DNA of 46,303 bases from Paraglaciecola polaris LMG 21857 (GCF_000315055.1 NZ_BAER01000005.1:1-46303); one strand, 5' to 3'. Positions 36,272-45,647 are shown, counted from the stretch's first letter. Notes: a model not told the origin generated them from the sequence alone. Made by a program: numbers and translations.

Positions 36272-37362
36272 TGCAATCCAATGCTGACTATAGAAGCTTA
36301 TTTTTAAACGACATTCCGATGATGGATGTCAGAGCGCCGATTGAATTTAACAAAGGTGCTTTTCCGTATGCTGTAAATCACCCGCTGATGAACGATAGTG
36401 AGCGTGCAGCCGTGGGCACCTGTTACAAGAAACAAGGCCATGAGGCGGCTTTGGCGTTAGGTCACAGCTTGGTAAAGGGCGCCGTGAAAGAGCAGCGCAT
36501 TCACGCGTGGCAGTCATTTCATACACAAAACCCCAATGGGCTTTTGTATTGCTTTCGTGGTGGCCTTCGGTCCCGAGTGACCCAAAGGTGGCTAGCGGAA
36601 GCGGGCATAGATATGTCGTTTGTCGAAGGGGGCTACAAGGCGATGCGGCGGTTTTTGCTGGCGCAACTGCATGCACGAATCGCTCAAGGAAACATACTGC
36701 TGCTTTCAGGTGCCACGGGTACAGGCAAAACGGACGTTATTCATGATTGGCCCCAGTCAATCGATTTTGAAGGCTTAGCCAATCATCGTGGCAGCGCATT
36801 TGGTAGTACTGGCAGTAAACAGCCAAGCCAAATTGATTTTGAAAATGCATGGTCGATAAACTGGCTAAAACACACCAGCCTTGGCAATGCCCCGATCTTA
36901 TTTGAAGATGAATCACGTATGATTGGCCGCATCGCGTTGTTGCCTGAGTATTTAGCGCTGAGCAAGCAGGCACAGTTCGTATTATTGAAAGCTCCGTTAC
37001 AGGAGCGTATCGAGCGAATTCGTAACGATTATTTCGTAGATGCTTATCAATCACGGCTTAGTCAAGGTGACGAAGCGGCCATTGCGTTCCTTGATGATTT
37101 TATCCGGGGCGCTTTGACGCGTATAAAAACTCGCCTAGGGGGGGATCGTTATAAAAAGCTCACCACGTTACTTGATCACGCGGTAACACAACTGATAAAT
37201 CAGGGCAGTTGGAGTAAGTTTGACGATATCATTGCCGTGCTGCTGAGTGATTATTACGACCCGATGTACGCGTATCAATTGACCGCAAAAGCCGAGCACA
37301 AAGTATTTGAAGGTAGCCATCAAGAGATCCTTGATTGGTTAACGCAGTGCACACCAGCTTAA
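36271..37362 (+). CDS. selU: tRNA 2-selenouridine synthase
   Basis: A 363-residue enzyme (also called MnmH or YbbB) that replaces sulfur by selenium in wobble 2-thiouridine of certain tRNAs, using selenophosphate. The N-terminal rhodanese domain has the catalytic Cys94 in LLYCFRGGLRS, and the C-terminal half has a P-loop GATGTGKT (residues 147-154). DVRAPIEFNKGAFPYAVNHPLM is characteristic. The TTG start fits the GAAGG before it. It is followed by the selenophosphate synthase gene that feeds it. Confidence 0.95.
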   Translation: MQSNADYRSLFLNDIPMMDVRAPIEFNKGAFPYAVNHPLMNDSERAAVGTCYKKQGHEAALALGHSLVKGAVKEQRIHAWQSFHTQNPNGLLYCFRGGLRSRVTQRWLAEAGIDMSFVEGGYKAMRRFLLAQLHARIAQGNILLLSGATGTGKTDVIHDWPQSIDFEGLANHRGSAFGSTGSKQPSQIDFENAWSINWLKHTSLGNAPILFEDESRMIGRIALLPEYLALSKQAQFVLLKAPLQERIERIRNDYFVDAYQSRLSQGDEAAIAFLDDFIRGALTRIKTRLGGDRYKKLTTLLDHAVTQLINQGSWSKFDDIIAVLLSDYYDPMYAYQLTAKAEHKVFEGSHQEILDWLTQCTPA

Positions 37363-37584
37363 AGCAATGAAGTGTGCCCTGTGTCGTCATTCTCTTTCTT
37401 TGCCGCTTTTACGGGCAGTTGAGTCACCACTTTGGGTACTCATATTTTTATTGAATAGGGACGTGGGTTTGTTCGGTCTAATGCCTTGATTGACAACATT
37501 TTATATAGAAAATTAGGCTCATTCCTATTGGCATTTTTTGGTCGGTTACAAAATCGGTTTTCATACTTTAATAAGGCAAGCTTC

Positions 37585-39729
37585 TTGAACGAACGAGATT
37601 TGGTATTTATTGGCGGCGGTCATACCCATGCATTGGTGCTCAGAATGTTGGCCATGAAACCCATTCCTAACGTACGACTCACGCTCATTTCAGACACTCG
37701 TCTTACGCCATACTCAGGCATGCTACCGGGTTTTATTAGTGGGCATTATTCTCAAGCACAAACCCATATTGATCTGAATAAGCTCGCTCAAGCTGGGCAT
37801 ATCCGTTTTATTCATGGCCGTGTTACGGGCCTTGATGTTGAACGTAAGCGTATTCAAGTACATAACCATCCTGATATTGAATACGACAAGGTTTCAGTTA
37901 ATGTTGGTTCGACGCCTAACCTGACTCTGCCCGGCGCCAAAGAATTTGCGGTTGGGGTGAAACCGGTAAGTCAGCTGACGGCCACATGGGCGCATCTACT
38001 GGCCCATGACTACCAAGGTAAGACGCCCCACTGGGCGATTGTGGGAGCTGGTGCCGCGGGTGTTGAAATTGCGTTGGCGATTGCGCATCGTTTTGCAAAG
38101 CAACAAAAACCGATTCAATTGTCTTTAGTTCAGTCAGGCTCAGCTTTGCTGGCAGGTTATCAAAGGGGAGTACAAAATCGTGTCCGTAAAGCGCTGAAGT
38201 ACTTCAACGTGACCTTGGTGAATAATTTTCGTGTAGTTAAAGTAGAGCAACATCAATTAGTTGCGGACGATAATCAAACGCTTGCCATTGATAAGTCGAT
38301 TTGGTGCACCCCAGCGACGGCACCTACATGGCCTAAAGAAGCCGGGCTGGCAACGGATGAACAGGGATTCATTGCAGTAAACGCCTATCTGCAAAGCACC
38401 TCCCATACTGATGTTTTTGCTGCCGGCGATGTGGCGAGCATGACGTTCTCGCCGCGCCCTAAAGCGGGCGTTTATGCAGTGCGCTCAGCCCCTTTTTTAA
38501 CCAAGAATTTACGGGCGGCTTTTGGTCTCAGCAACTTCACGCCCACGAAATTGCAAACAACTTTTTTATCACTCATTTCCCTTGGCAATCGCACGGCGGC
38601 CGGGCAAAAAATGGGCATTAGTTTTTCTGGTGGATGGGTATGGCGCTGGAAAAACCACATCGATTTAACCTTTATGAATTTGTTTCAAAAACATTTACCG
38701 ACAATGGACAGCCACATGAATGAACCCATGCATTGCGCTGGCTGTGGCAGCAAACTGGGTCCCCAATTGTTGCAAGATTCGCTACAAGCATTACCCATTT
38801 ATAAACAAGCAAACTTGGCCATTAATTTGGCTAAAACTGAAGATGCAGCGGTTGCTATTTACCGCAAAGAACATAGTGTATATCAGAGCATTGATGGCTT
38901 TCGTGCATTTACCGACGATCTTTACCGTCTTGGTATTGTGACGACTCATCATGGGATTAATGATTTGTACGCCATGGGCATTCAGCCGACTAGCGCCCAA
39001 GTCTGGGCCAATATCTGCTTTGCTCATCCCCGTTTGAGCAAACGAGATTTTCAGCAGCTGATGAGCGGTATAACAGAGTCTCTGATTCATCATGAAACGA
39101 CGCTGGTGGGTGGCCACAGCACGCAAGGCAATGAAACCCATATAGGCATAGTGGTAAATGGAGAGCAGAGTAACGTTTGGTCCAAGAACAATCTTAAACC
39201 CGGTGATTGCTTGTTACTTAATCGGCCCCTGGGCTCAGGTGTTATTCTCGCAGCCGACATGCAAGGCAAAGCAGATGCGGAAATAGTTGACCAACTTTGG
39301 ACACATCTATTGACGTCTAACCGTGCCTTTTTTAAGGCACTGCGCGCTTTGCATGTTGACGGTGCAACCGACGTTAGTGGTTTTGGGTTAGTGGGCCACT
39401 GCTTGGAAATGGTTGAAGGCTCAGATTTACAAATAAACATCGATAGCCGCAAAGTGCCTATTTTAGCTGGTGCGCTAGAGCTGTCGCATGCGGGTATTGG
39501 TTCAAGTTTGTTACCTCAGTTATTGCCACTAAAAAGCCGCTGTAATATAAGCAAAGAAGCATACAGCCAAGTTATTGATTTGCTCTTTGACCCACAAACT
39601 AACGGCGGCTTGCTGGTATCGGTATCACCCGAGGTGGCAACACAGCTGTTGAAAATAGACGGCGTTGTCAAGATTGGCGAGGTGACAGCCCGTATGCTTG
39701 CCAGCGAAAAGGAAGTCGCTATTCATTAA
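37585..39729 (+). CDS. selD: Fused NADH-dehydrogenase-like oxidoreductase and selenide, water dikinase
   Basis: A 714-residue fusion. The N-terminal half is an FAD/NAD(P) oxidoreductase (LVFIGGGHTHALVLRML; second nucleotide fold HWAIVGAGAAGVEIALAIA; SHTDVFAAGDVASM). The C-terminal half is SelD, which makes selenophosphate from selenide and ATP, starting at MHCAGCGSKLGPQLL with the catalytic Cys387 and Lys390, then FTDDLYRLGIVTTHHGINDLYAMG and NGGLLVSV. The second Cys of the E. coli motif is Ser. TTG at 37585 with AAGG upstream is chosen; a longer frame opens at 37486 but its extra 33 residues resemble nothing and lack a ribosome-binding site. The flavin part may deliver reduced selenium to the kinase part. 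No selA or selB lies near, so selU is the visible consumer. Confidence 0.92.
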   Translation: MNERDLVFIGGGHTHALVLRMLAMKPIPNVRLTLISDTRLTPYSGMLPGFISGHYSQAQTHIDLNKLAQAGHIRFIHGRVTGLDVERKRIQVHNHPDIEYDKVSVNVGSTPNLTLPGAKEFAVGVKPVSQLTATWAHLLAHDYQGKTPHWAIVGAGAAGVEIALAIAHRFAKQQKPIQLSLVQSGSALLAGYQRGVQNRVRKALKYFNVTLVNNFRVVKVEQHQLVADDNQTLAIDKSIWCTPATAPTWPKEAGLATDEQGFIAVNAYLQSTSHTDVFAAGDVASMTFSPRPKAGVYAVRSAPFLTKNLRAAFGLSNFTPTKLQTTFLSLISLGNRTAAGQKMGISFSGGWVWRWKNHIDLTFMNLFQKHLPTMDSHMNEPMHCAGCGSKLGPQLLQDSLQALPIYKQANLAINLAKTEDAAVAIYRKEHSVYQSIDGFRAFTDDLYRLGIVTTHHGINDLYAMGIQPTSAQVWANICFAHPRLSKRDFQQLMSGITESLIHHETTLVGGHSTQGNETHIGIVVNGEQSNVWSKNNLKPGDCLLLNRPLGSGVILAADMQGKADAEIVDQLWTHLLTSNRAFFKALRALHVDGATDVSGFGLVGHCLEMVEGSDLQINIDSRKVPILAGALELSHAGIGSSLLPQLLPLKSRCNISKEAYSQVIDLLFDPQTNGGLLVSVSPEVATQLLKIDGVVKIGEVTARMLASEKEVAIH

Positions 39730-39740
39730 CTAAAAGGCGC

Positions 39741-39778
39741 AAAAACAGGTAAGGTAACTTTCCTTCTTACTTGGCCTG
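39741..39778 (-). terminator. Possible terminator after the TolC-like gene
   Basis: On the minus strand CAG(GCCAA)GTAAG pairs with CTTACCTG with a bulge, followed by TTTTT. The stem is weak. Confidence 0.35.
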
Positions 39779-39821
39779 CCTACTATGTTGTGTGACTATT
39801 TGTAATATTATGAGTAGGGTG

Positions 39822-41255
39822 TCATTTTTCGCTAAAAGTAAATTTAGAAAGTAGTGTATTTTGAATAAACTGATGATTGAGCTTGGCGTTTAATTTCATG
39901 ATAGCAAGCTCTTCTCGAAATACATTGATACGCGCGGTCATCGCTTTTAGCTCGGCCTGGAACGCGTCTACTTCCCGAGTATTAAGCATAAAAAAGTCGC
40001 TTGAACCGAATTCGAACTGCCGCTGTTCTTGCTCAAAAAGCTTACGAGATAGCACTACCTGTTTTTTCTGCATGTCATGCAATCGCTTGGCGTAGGTGAG
40101 ATTAATGAGGCGCTCTTTTAATTTGGCATCAATAGACCCTTGTAAGGCATTGGTTTTCTGCTCTAGAGCATTAATCTCGAACTGTGTTCTGCTCTTTTTG
40201 GCTTTTGCTTGCGAGCGTTCAAAAGGCACTGAAAAATATAACCCTATTTTAGCTTCAGTGTCTTGCAGTGACGTGGGGCCTGACCCTATGTCCCTTGCGA
40301 GTTTAGCTTCTACATCTAGCTTGGGTAAAAGCGCAACTTTAGCTAGGCGCATTTTTTGTTTTAACTCCTGCATTTCATAGGCTTTAGCCGCTAAAGCTGG
40401 ATGGCTTGTTGATACGCCTCCGTGGATGACACTCTTGAAAGCATTTGGCCATACCATGCCTGTTGTACTGTCTGTTGTATTGTGTGATGGGGCGTTCTGG
40501 ATATCATCAACTGAGGCATTGCTATGCATGTAGTAACGCAGTTTCTGTATGTTAGCCTGCACGTTTCGCTCTGCTGAGAGAAAGGTTGATTGGCGCTCGA
40601 GTAAACGAGTTTCAAATTCGAGCAGCTCAATTTCAGCAATATCCCCCTCTGCTACGCGCCTTTTCATGCCTTCCTGCCTATTGATACCGACTTCAACCAG
40701 TTGCTGTATTTTGTTGAAATAGCTAACAGACTCTATCCAGTCGAGATAGGCTAAAATTGCCGCGTAGTAAAACTCACTTTGGGCAAGTTTTGCTTCTTCA
40801 TTCCACATTTTATATTTGAGACGTGCACTGGCCATAGCGGTGCGCTTTTTGTCTGTGTCTCGCCCTTGTAACAGCGATAGTTTTACGCCTACAGATGCTT
40901 CGCCACCGGATAACGTGGCGTATTCTTGCTCATAAACGGGAAAGTCGCCATGGGAAATACGGTACTCAGAGAATATCTCGGCGTTATAGGCTTCAAGAGG
41001 TTTCGAGAATTTTTGAGAAGCCTGTAATCCATCGTAATACCCCGTGACCCGGGAGAAGCTGTTGTGATCCAGCTTGGCATCATAGGCTCCATCGGCGTAT
41101 TGGATATCTGCACCGTATTGACCAGTAGTCGCGTCGATGGCCAATATTTCAGGGTGGTTATTGGCTACAAGCGTCAAATATTCGTGCAAGTTGAATGCTT
41201 TAGATGGATTTGAAACGCTCAATAGTGCTGCAAAAAAAGCCAGAGATTTGTACAT
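39822..41255 (-). CDS. TolC-family outer-membrane efflux protein
   Basis: A 477-residue outer-membrane channel subunit with a signal peptide (ending PSKAF). It has the long coiled-coil-forming repeats of the family (ATTGQYGADIQYADGAYDAKLDHNS and a C-terminal REVDAFQAELKAMTARINVFREELAIMKLNAKLNHQF). TolC proteins trimerise to form a tunnel from the periplasm to the outside. ATG at 41255 overlaps the TGA of the HlyD gene by one base, so it is the third gene in an operon. Spacing of the two halves fits TolC, though the fit to any one member is loose. Confidence 0.85.
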   Translation of the reverse strand: MYKSLAFFAALLSVSNPSKAFNLHEYLTLVANNHPEILAIDATTGQYGADIQYADGAYDAKLDHNSFSRVTGYYDGLQASQKFSKPLEAYNAEIFSEYRISHGDFPVYEQEYATLSGGEASVGVKLSLLQGRDTDKKRTAMASARLKYKMWNEEAKLAQSEFYYAAILAYLDWIESVSYFNKIQQLVEVGINRQEGMKRRVAEGDIAEIELLEFETRLLERQSTFLSAERNVQANIQKLRYYMHSNASVDDIQNAPSHNTTDSTTGMVWPNAFKSVIHGGVSTSHPALAAKAYEMQELKQKMRLAKVALLPKLDVEAKLARDIGSGPTSLQDTEAKIGLYFSVPFERSQAKAKKSRTQFEINALEQKTNALQGSIDAKLKERLINLTYAKRLHDMQKKQVVLSRKLFEQEQRQFEFGSSDFFMLNTREVDAFQAELKAMTARINVFREELAIMKLNAKLNHQFIQNTLLSKFTFSEK

Positions 41256-42283
41256 CAGGCAGAGCCCTCTTGGGTCTCTTGCACGCGCACCGGCGGGAAG
41301 TTGTTCAATTGTCGCCACAATTCGTAACCCAACCTCACTTCTTCGAGCAGTATCCAGGCTCTTACGCGGCTCCCCAAGCGCGCACTTTCATGATCGGGCC
41401 AAGGGACAGTGGTGTTGACTGGTGCGACCCAAACGGTGAATAAGCCGAATTGATCCGCGACGGGCTCCACGAAAGACACCACACCCTCAAATGTGCCCAC
41501 TGACATGCCAGGCCAACCACTGAATTGGAACGTTGGCCAGCCTTCGAACTGTATTCTGACTTTTTTGCCTTTGGTGGCCAGTGCTGCATCAAGACCGTTA
41601 ATTTTAATACTGATTTGGCGCTCAACATTGGCGGGTACAAACCAGCCTAATACACTTCCGGCGGTGACGTAAGTTGCGCTTCCACCAGATTGAAGCCTAA
41701 CGACTGTGCCATCCATTGGTGCATATTTAGTACGGGTTTCTTGACGGGCCAGTGTCATTTTTAGAGTATCTAGATCTTCTTCGGTTTTTGATGCTTCGGC
41801 TTTTAGCTTTTCAAGTGCTATTTCGACTGCTTCAACTTCCTTTTGCGATACGAGCCCTTCCTGAAGTAGCTTTCGCTGGCGTGAAAGATTACTCAGTGCG
41901 TTTTGCACTGAAAGTTTGTTTGATACATAACGTTGATTGGCTGCGACTTGTTGCGAGCGCAGTTTTTCTAACCTGTCGGAATCTACGTCAACCAAAGTGA
42001 CGATAGGCTGGCCTTTAACGACATTATCGCCTTCTCTGACGTGCCAAGTTTCAATCTGGCCATTGAGTAAAGCCGAGATAGGCTGAATACGGTACAAAGG
42101 GTCGGGGGAGTTAACCGAGCCAGTACCATAGGCGGTTTGTACCCAAGGCGTAAATGTTAAAAGCAGCACGGCTGCAACGACTAAGGTCACCACAAGCCAG
42201 ATAATCGTTTTGTGAGTTTTGGGCACTTTTAAACGTTGTAAGGTTTTCATTTCCCCCATGAAGTCGTTATGCGCGTTACTCAT
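41255..42283 (-). CDS. HlyD-family membrane-fusion protein
   Basis: A 342-residue periplasmic adaptor anchored by one N-terminal helix (TIIWLVVTLVVAAVLLLTF, about residues 28-46). It has a split lipoyl-like domain (QIETWHVREGDNVVKGQPIVTLVD and TKYAPMDGTVVRLQSG) around a long coiled coil (about residues 100-190, rich in Leu, Glu, Lys, Gln), then a beta-barrel domain. Adaptors of this type join an inner-membrane exporter to TolC. The start at 42283 has CAGGAGAAC upstream and overlaps the end of the ABC gene (ATGAGTAA); longer frames to 42352 run back into that gene. In this operon it should dock with the motif-less ABC protein. Confidence 0.9.
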   Translation of the reverse strand: MSNAHNDFMGEMKTLQRLKVPKTHKTIIWLVVTLVVAAVLLLTFTPWVQTAYGTGSVNSPDPLYRIQPISALLNGQIETWHVREGDNVVKGQPIVTLVDVDSDRLEKLRSQQVAANQRYVSNKLSVQNALSNLSRQRKLLQEGLVSQKEVEAVEIALEKLKAEASKTEEDLDTLKMTLARQETRTKYAPMDGTVVRLQSGGSATYVTAGSVLGWFVPANVERQISIKINGLDAALATKGKKVRIQFEGWPTFQFSGWPGMSVGTFEGVVSFVEPVADQFGLFTVWVAPVNTTVPWPDHESARLGSRVRAWILLEEVRLGYELWRQLNNFPPVRVQETQEGSA

Positions 42284-43955
42284 GACTGTTCTCCTGAAGT
42301 GGAGCGGAACTGAGTGGCTGCTCTTTTTTGCTTTGTAGCGCAATAGTGCCATCTAAAAAATCGTTAGACGGCGCATTTGAAAAATACAATACAGTCAGGT
42401 CGGTGGCTTCAATGACTCTTAATATTCTTTCACGTCTGGAGGTCGGGATAGCATCAAAATGCTGATTAATGACCAATACTTTGGGTTTGGACAGCATCAC
42501 TACGACTAACTTAAGCAAAATAAATTCAAGGGGCTGTAACGGCGTTCCGACCGCGGATATAGAGGTTTTCAGCTTATGCGGAAGTGCGTTAATTACCACC
42601 GTCAGACCGACTTTTTCAAGGGTGTCGTTTATTTCATTGGTAGAAACATCCGGCGCGCACATTTTAATGTACTCTTCGATGGTGCATTCGATGATTAATG
42701 AGCGGTCTAGTACAAACACGGCTTGGCGCAGATCGTAGGTGTCGTAATCAGACAGGTCGTTGTTATCAAGGTTAATCCAGCCAGATGCGGGCGTTTCGTA
42801 ACGCTTGAGTAAATTGACTATGGTGCGCTGGGTCCAATTAGACTGAGTCGTGACAAAGTATTTATTGCCCTGAGCGATGTTTTTGTTGATAAGGCACGAC
42901 TCATCCTTGCGCTTAATAATGACATTATTGAAATTCAGTGAACCGCCGACAGGAGCAGGTTTAGATGTTTGCTCATATGCTTCTTGGGGCATGCTAATAA
43001 CGCCACCGATTTTATCTGCTGTGCCATACAACTCGTAATACAATTTTAGGTAATGGCTGAAGTTAGAAAGCCCTAAAAATACCGCGGCCATAATCAATTC
43101 AGCCGCAACAAGTTGGCCAATAGATAACTGCCCGTCGATGACCAGCCAACCACCTAAACCAAGCAAAGCAGAGCTTGCCAGTGCGTAAAGCACCAGAAAC
43201 ATAACAACTTGTTTAAAGGTGAATGAAAAATGTTTGGCGTGGATGTCATTGTATTCTGAAACGTAGCGTTCGGTTTTCTTGCCTGCGTAATCGAATTGAG
43301 AAGACGATTTTAAGAAATCGTTAGCCGATGCTAAGTTACTCAACCATTTCGCCGTAGAGTACTTCGACTCAGACAGGCGCACTGCTGTAATCTTTGCTTG
43401 GGTCGACCAAAGTCGCCAAATGATATACATGATCAATATCACGCACAGGTTAAATGCCAGTAAAAATGGGTGATAAAACGAGACGAGGGTAAAACCTACA
43501 ATCATCTGTAATATTAAGGCAATACCGTCAACCATCAAGCTAGGGACATTCTTTTGTAATGTCATGATGTCGAAGTAACGGTGGGTAATTGACGTGTTTT
43601 GGTTGCCCTCAAAGTAACTATGTGGGGCCAGTATAGTGCGCAGGCTTAGATCAGCGACGAGGCGCGCATAAATACGCCGTTCGTAATATTCCATAACCCG
43701 CATGCGCAGCGCCGCAAAGCAGCCAGAAAGCAGCAAGGTACTAAACAAAACAATGGCGAGAGTCGCCACTGCACGGGTTGAGGCGATGTTTGCGATAGTA
43801 TTAATCAGTGTTTGTACGGCAATAGGTACTGCTAAGGTAAGCAGCCCAATGACAACGCTATAAGCGATGACTACGGCGAAAAACGAACGTTCAGGCTTTA
43901 ACAAAGCAAACAACGTTTGGCGCAAGTTAACTAGGTCAATATTTTTGGAGGACAT
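42276..43955 (-). CDS. ABC exporter-like protein with a fully degenerate ATPase domain
   Basis: A 559-residue protein with six hydrophobic segments (residues 20-300) in the type-I exporter pattern and a C-terminal domain (about 338-540) that keeps the length and strand order of an ATPase domain but no catalytic motif. Walker A (around 368-378) reads TTQSNWTQRT; the Q-loop position has VLDRS; the signature position has TPLQPLE in place of LSGGQ; Walker B (493-498) reads VLVINQ, lacking both acids; the D-loop has DAIP; the switch His position has Asn (FSNAPS). The frame is intact and the gene overlaps hlyD, so it is translated. No C39 peptidase domain precedes the helices. It may be a pseudo-ATPase acting as a scaffold or passive channel, or partnering with a different ATPase. 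It is not an ordinary pseudogene. Confidence 0.85.
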   Translation of the reverse strand: MSSKNIDLVNLRQTLFALLKPERSFFAVVIAYSVVIGLLTLAVPIAVQTLINTIANIASTRAVATLAIVLFSTLLLSGCFAALRMRVMEYYERRIYARLVADLSLRTILAPHSYFEGNQNTSITHRYFDIMTLQKNVPSLMVDGIALILQMIVGFTLVSFYHPFLLAFNLCVILIMYIIWRLWSTQAKITAVRLSESKYSTAKWLSNLASANDFLKSSSQFDYAGKKTERYVSEYNDIHAKHFSFTFKQVVMFLVLYALASSALLGLGGWLVIDGQLSIGQLVAAELIMAAVFLGLSNFSHYLKLYYELYGTADKIGGVISMPQEAYEQTSKPAPVGGSLNFNNVIIKRKDESCLINKNIAQGNKYFVTTQSNWTQRTIVNLLKRYETPASGWINLDNNDLSDYDTYDLRQAVFVLDRSLIIECTIEEYIKMCAPDVSTNEINDTLEKVGLTVVINALPHKLKTSISAVGTPLQPLEFILLKLVVVMLSKPKVLVINQHFDAIPTSRRERILRVIEATDLTVLYFSNAPSNDFLDGTIALQSKKEQPLSSAPLQENSHE

Positions 43956-44043
43956 TTTGGGCTCGTCTCGATTAAGTTAGCGTCAATACACGGTCAATTT
44001 CAATGTAGTTAACTTTATAAAAACTGAGCTATCACAGGAAAAC

Positions 44044-44081
44044 TCTGAGTTGAAGTTGGTTCACACCAACTTCAACTCAGA
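44044..44081. repeat. Perfect 17-bp inverted repeat
   Basis: TCTGAGTTGAAGTTGGT (44044-44060), loop TCAC, ACCAACTTCAACTCAGA (44065-44081). It lies 89 bases upstream of the ABC gene start, in the gap between two minus-strand genes (43956-44261). There is no T run next to it. It may be a regulatory RNA hairpin, an operator or a mobile relic. Nothing else is recognisable in the gap. Confidence 0.7.
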
Positions 44082-44201
44082 TAGCTTACTGATTTCTTTC
44101 AGATATTTAAATGCTTGAATCGCCATTGCGTAACTAAATCATTTAGCTAGTGACGAAATTTTTACGTAAAAAGTGGATTTTCCGTTCATTTGTTATTTAA
44201 A

Positions 44202-44224
44202 AAGATCGCCATAGAGGCGATCTT
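44202..44224 (-). terminator. Terminator of the AztD-like gene
   Basis: AAGATCGCC and GGCGATCTT form a perfect 9-bp stem with a five-base loop; on the minus strand TTTTT follows, on the plus strand CATTTTTT. It can stop transcription from both sides and is placed after the lipoprotein gene. Confidence 0.8.
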
Positions 44225-44261
44225 CATTTTTTGCTTTTGTAGTTTACTTCCTACTCAGCTT

Positions 44262-45647
44262 TTATTCGTGATCATGATCAGATTCAGCAATGCCCAGCCA
44301 AGTGACGCTTTGTGGGGCGAAGTCGAGTTCGATGTCACCAGTAATGGTTAACGTTTCAAGGTCAATTTGTAGGATATGCTGTGCAATCGGGTCAGATATG
44401 TAAACGTCATGACCATTTTGCGCCACTGTCATGCTAAACGACATGCCTTCTGGCATGGTGGATACATCCTCTTCGGTGATATCCAAACGATCGTGCAGTT
44501 CCCAGTGCAACCCGCCGTCTTCTTCATGGGCTTCTAGCACATTCAAAAAACCTTGATTGTCGAGGACTAAAAAGGCGTCGCCTTCGTGGGAAAACGCATA
44601 AGATACCGGGTTGGCTCCGCTTACAGGTTGCCACGGCAATGCTTCCATTGTGCCCAGTGCTGGGTTGACGTCGATTAGAATTGCTTCACCACCACCGTGA
44701 CCAGACGCAATACCGATCAATGAATCGCTTTCTTTGTGGCCGTATAGCGTGCCAATACGTGAACCGTCTAATACGTCGATGTTGGCTATTTTTGCTGCTT
44801 CGTATTCGTCGTCATGCTCATGGGCCACAAGTACACCGTCTGTACAGCCGAATACCACGTAATCTTCGTTTTGTGCAGCCCCGTGCAAGTCAGGGCATAG
44901 CACGTCTAGTACTTGCTCTTGCTCGTAAACATCGTCATGTAAGTGATATACACCGACTTGGTCGGGCAAAACTTTTGCTACAGAAGTATTTTCAGTGTCA
45001 TCCCGGCGAACGGTGGCGAGTAAATATTCACCACGAGGCTCAGCTACACCGTGCATATTAATGGTGTAATTTAAAGTGGGTAGTGGGTCGGCTTGGCTGC
45101 TGATTTGCGTGTCGGTGACGACATTCACTGAGGCTGGCGTGCCTGCATCTGCATTGCCATCAAAGAAGACGGCCATTTGACCATCATGACTTAAAATATG
45201 AGTAGGGCTGCTGCCTGTGACTTCAAAGTCACTCATGGCAGGGCTTTGCTCGTAATCATGTAAATGTGCAGTGTGATCTTCGCGCCACATCCCGCCATCA
45301 ATAAAGCCCACATAGTCTTGTGCTCGGCTTGCGATAACTGCAAAACGATAATCTGCTGATGATGTTAAGGTGTTAGATGTGTGAATTAAGATGAAGGTGT
45401 CTAGTTGGTCACCATCGTCTAAATCAAATATTGTGGCCACGTTACTTTCAGCGGATAACACAGCCAGTCGGCCCATTGAATCAATCGTATATTCATCGTC
45501 AGTACTGTCATCATCATGGTCGTGTTCATCCTCTGTCACTTCGATAGGATCTTTTTCGATGAGAGTGGTTTCGGCGTCACCGCAACCCGTTAACAATATT
45601 GCGCCAATAGTCGCCGCGAGAAGGTTAAATTTATGTGTGTTAGTCAT
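44262..45647 (-). CDS. AztD-like zinc-binding lipoprotein
   Basis: A 461-residue periplasmic protein with lipobox AILLTGC (Cys22), an acidic/His N-terminus (EDEHDHDDDSTDDE), and repeated strands of a beta-propeller (VATIFDLDDGD, SPTHILSHDGQMAVFFDG, SYAFSHEGDAFLVLDNQGFLNVLEAHEEDGG). HDHE ends the protein. AztD is a periplasmic zinc chaperone of this fold in Paracoccus, so zinc delivery is the likely job. AAAAAGG precedes the ATG at 45647, chosen over an upstream frame lacking such a site. The TonB receptor gene ends 34 bases upstream, so the two are one operon. Confidence 0.78.
   Translation of the reverse strand: MTNTHKFNLLAATIGAILLTGCGDAETTLIEKDPIEVTEDEHDHDDDSTDDEYTIDSMGRLAVLSAESNVATIFDLDDGDQLDTFILIHTSNTLTSSADYRFAVIASRAQDYVGFIDGGMWREDHTAHLHDYEQSPAMSDFEVTGSSPTHILSHDGQMAVFFDGNADAGTPASVNVVTDTQISSQADPLPTLNYTINMHGVAEPRGEYLLATVRRDDTENTSVAKVLPDQVGVYHLHDDVYEQEQVLDVLCPDLHGAAQNEDYVVFGCTDGVLVAHEHDDEYEAAKIANIDVLDGSRIGTLYGHKESDSLIGIASGHGGGEAILIDVNPALGTMEALPWQPVSGANPVSYAFSHEGDAFLVLDNQGFLNVLEAHEEDGGLHWELHDRLDITEEDVSTMPEGMSFSMTVAQNGHDVYISDPIAQHILQIDLETLTITGDIELDFAPQSVTWLGIAESDHDHE

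Noticed and set aside
37486-37584. N-terminal extension of the SelD fusion
   Set aside because: The 33 extra residues have no counterpart in the oxidoreductase family and the TTG at 37486 has no ribosome-binding site; TTG at 37585 does.
42276-43955. Calling the ABC gene a pseudogene
   Set aside because: The frame is complete, the overlaps with hlyD are intact and the domain keeps its length and strand order; only catalytic residues differ.
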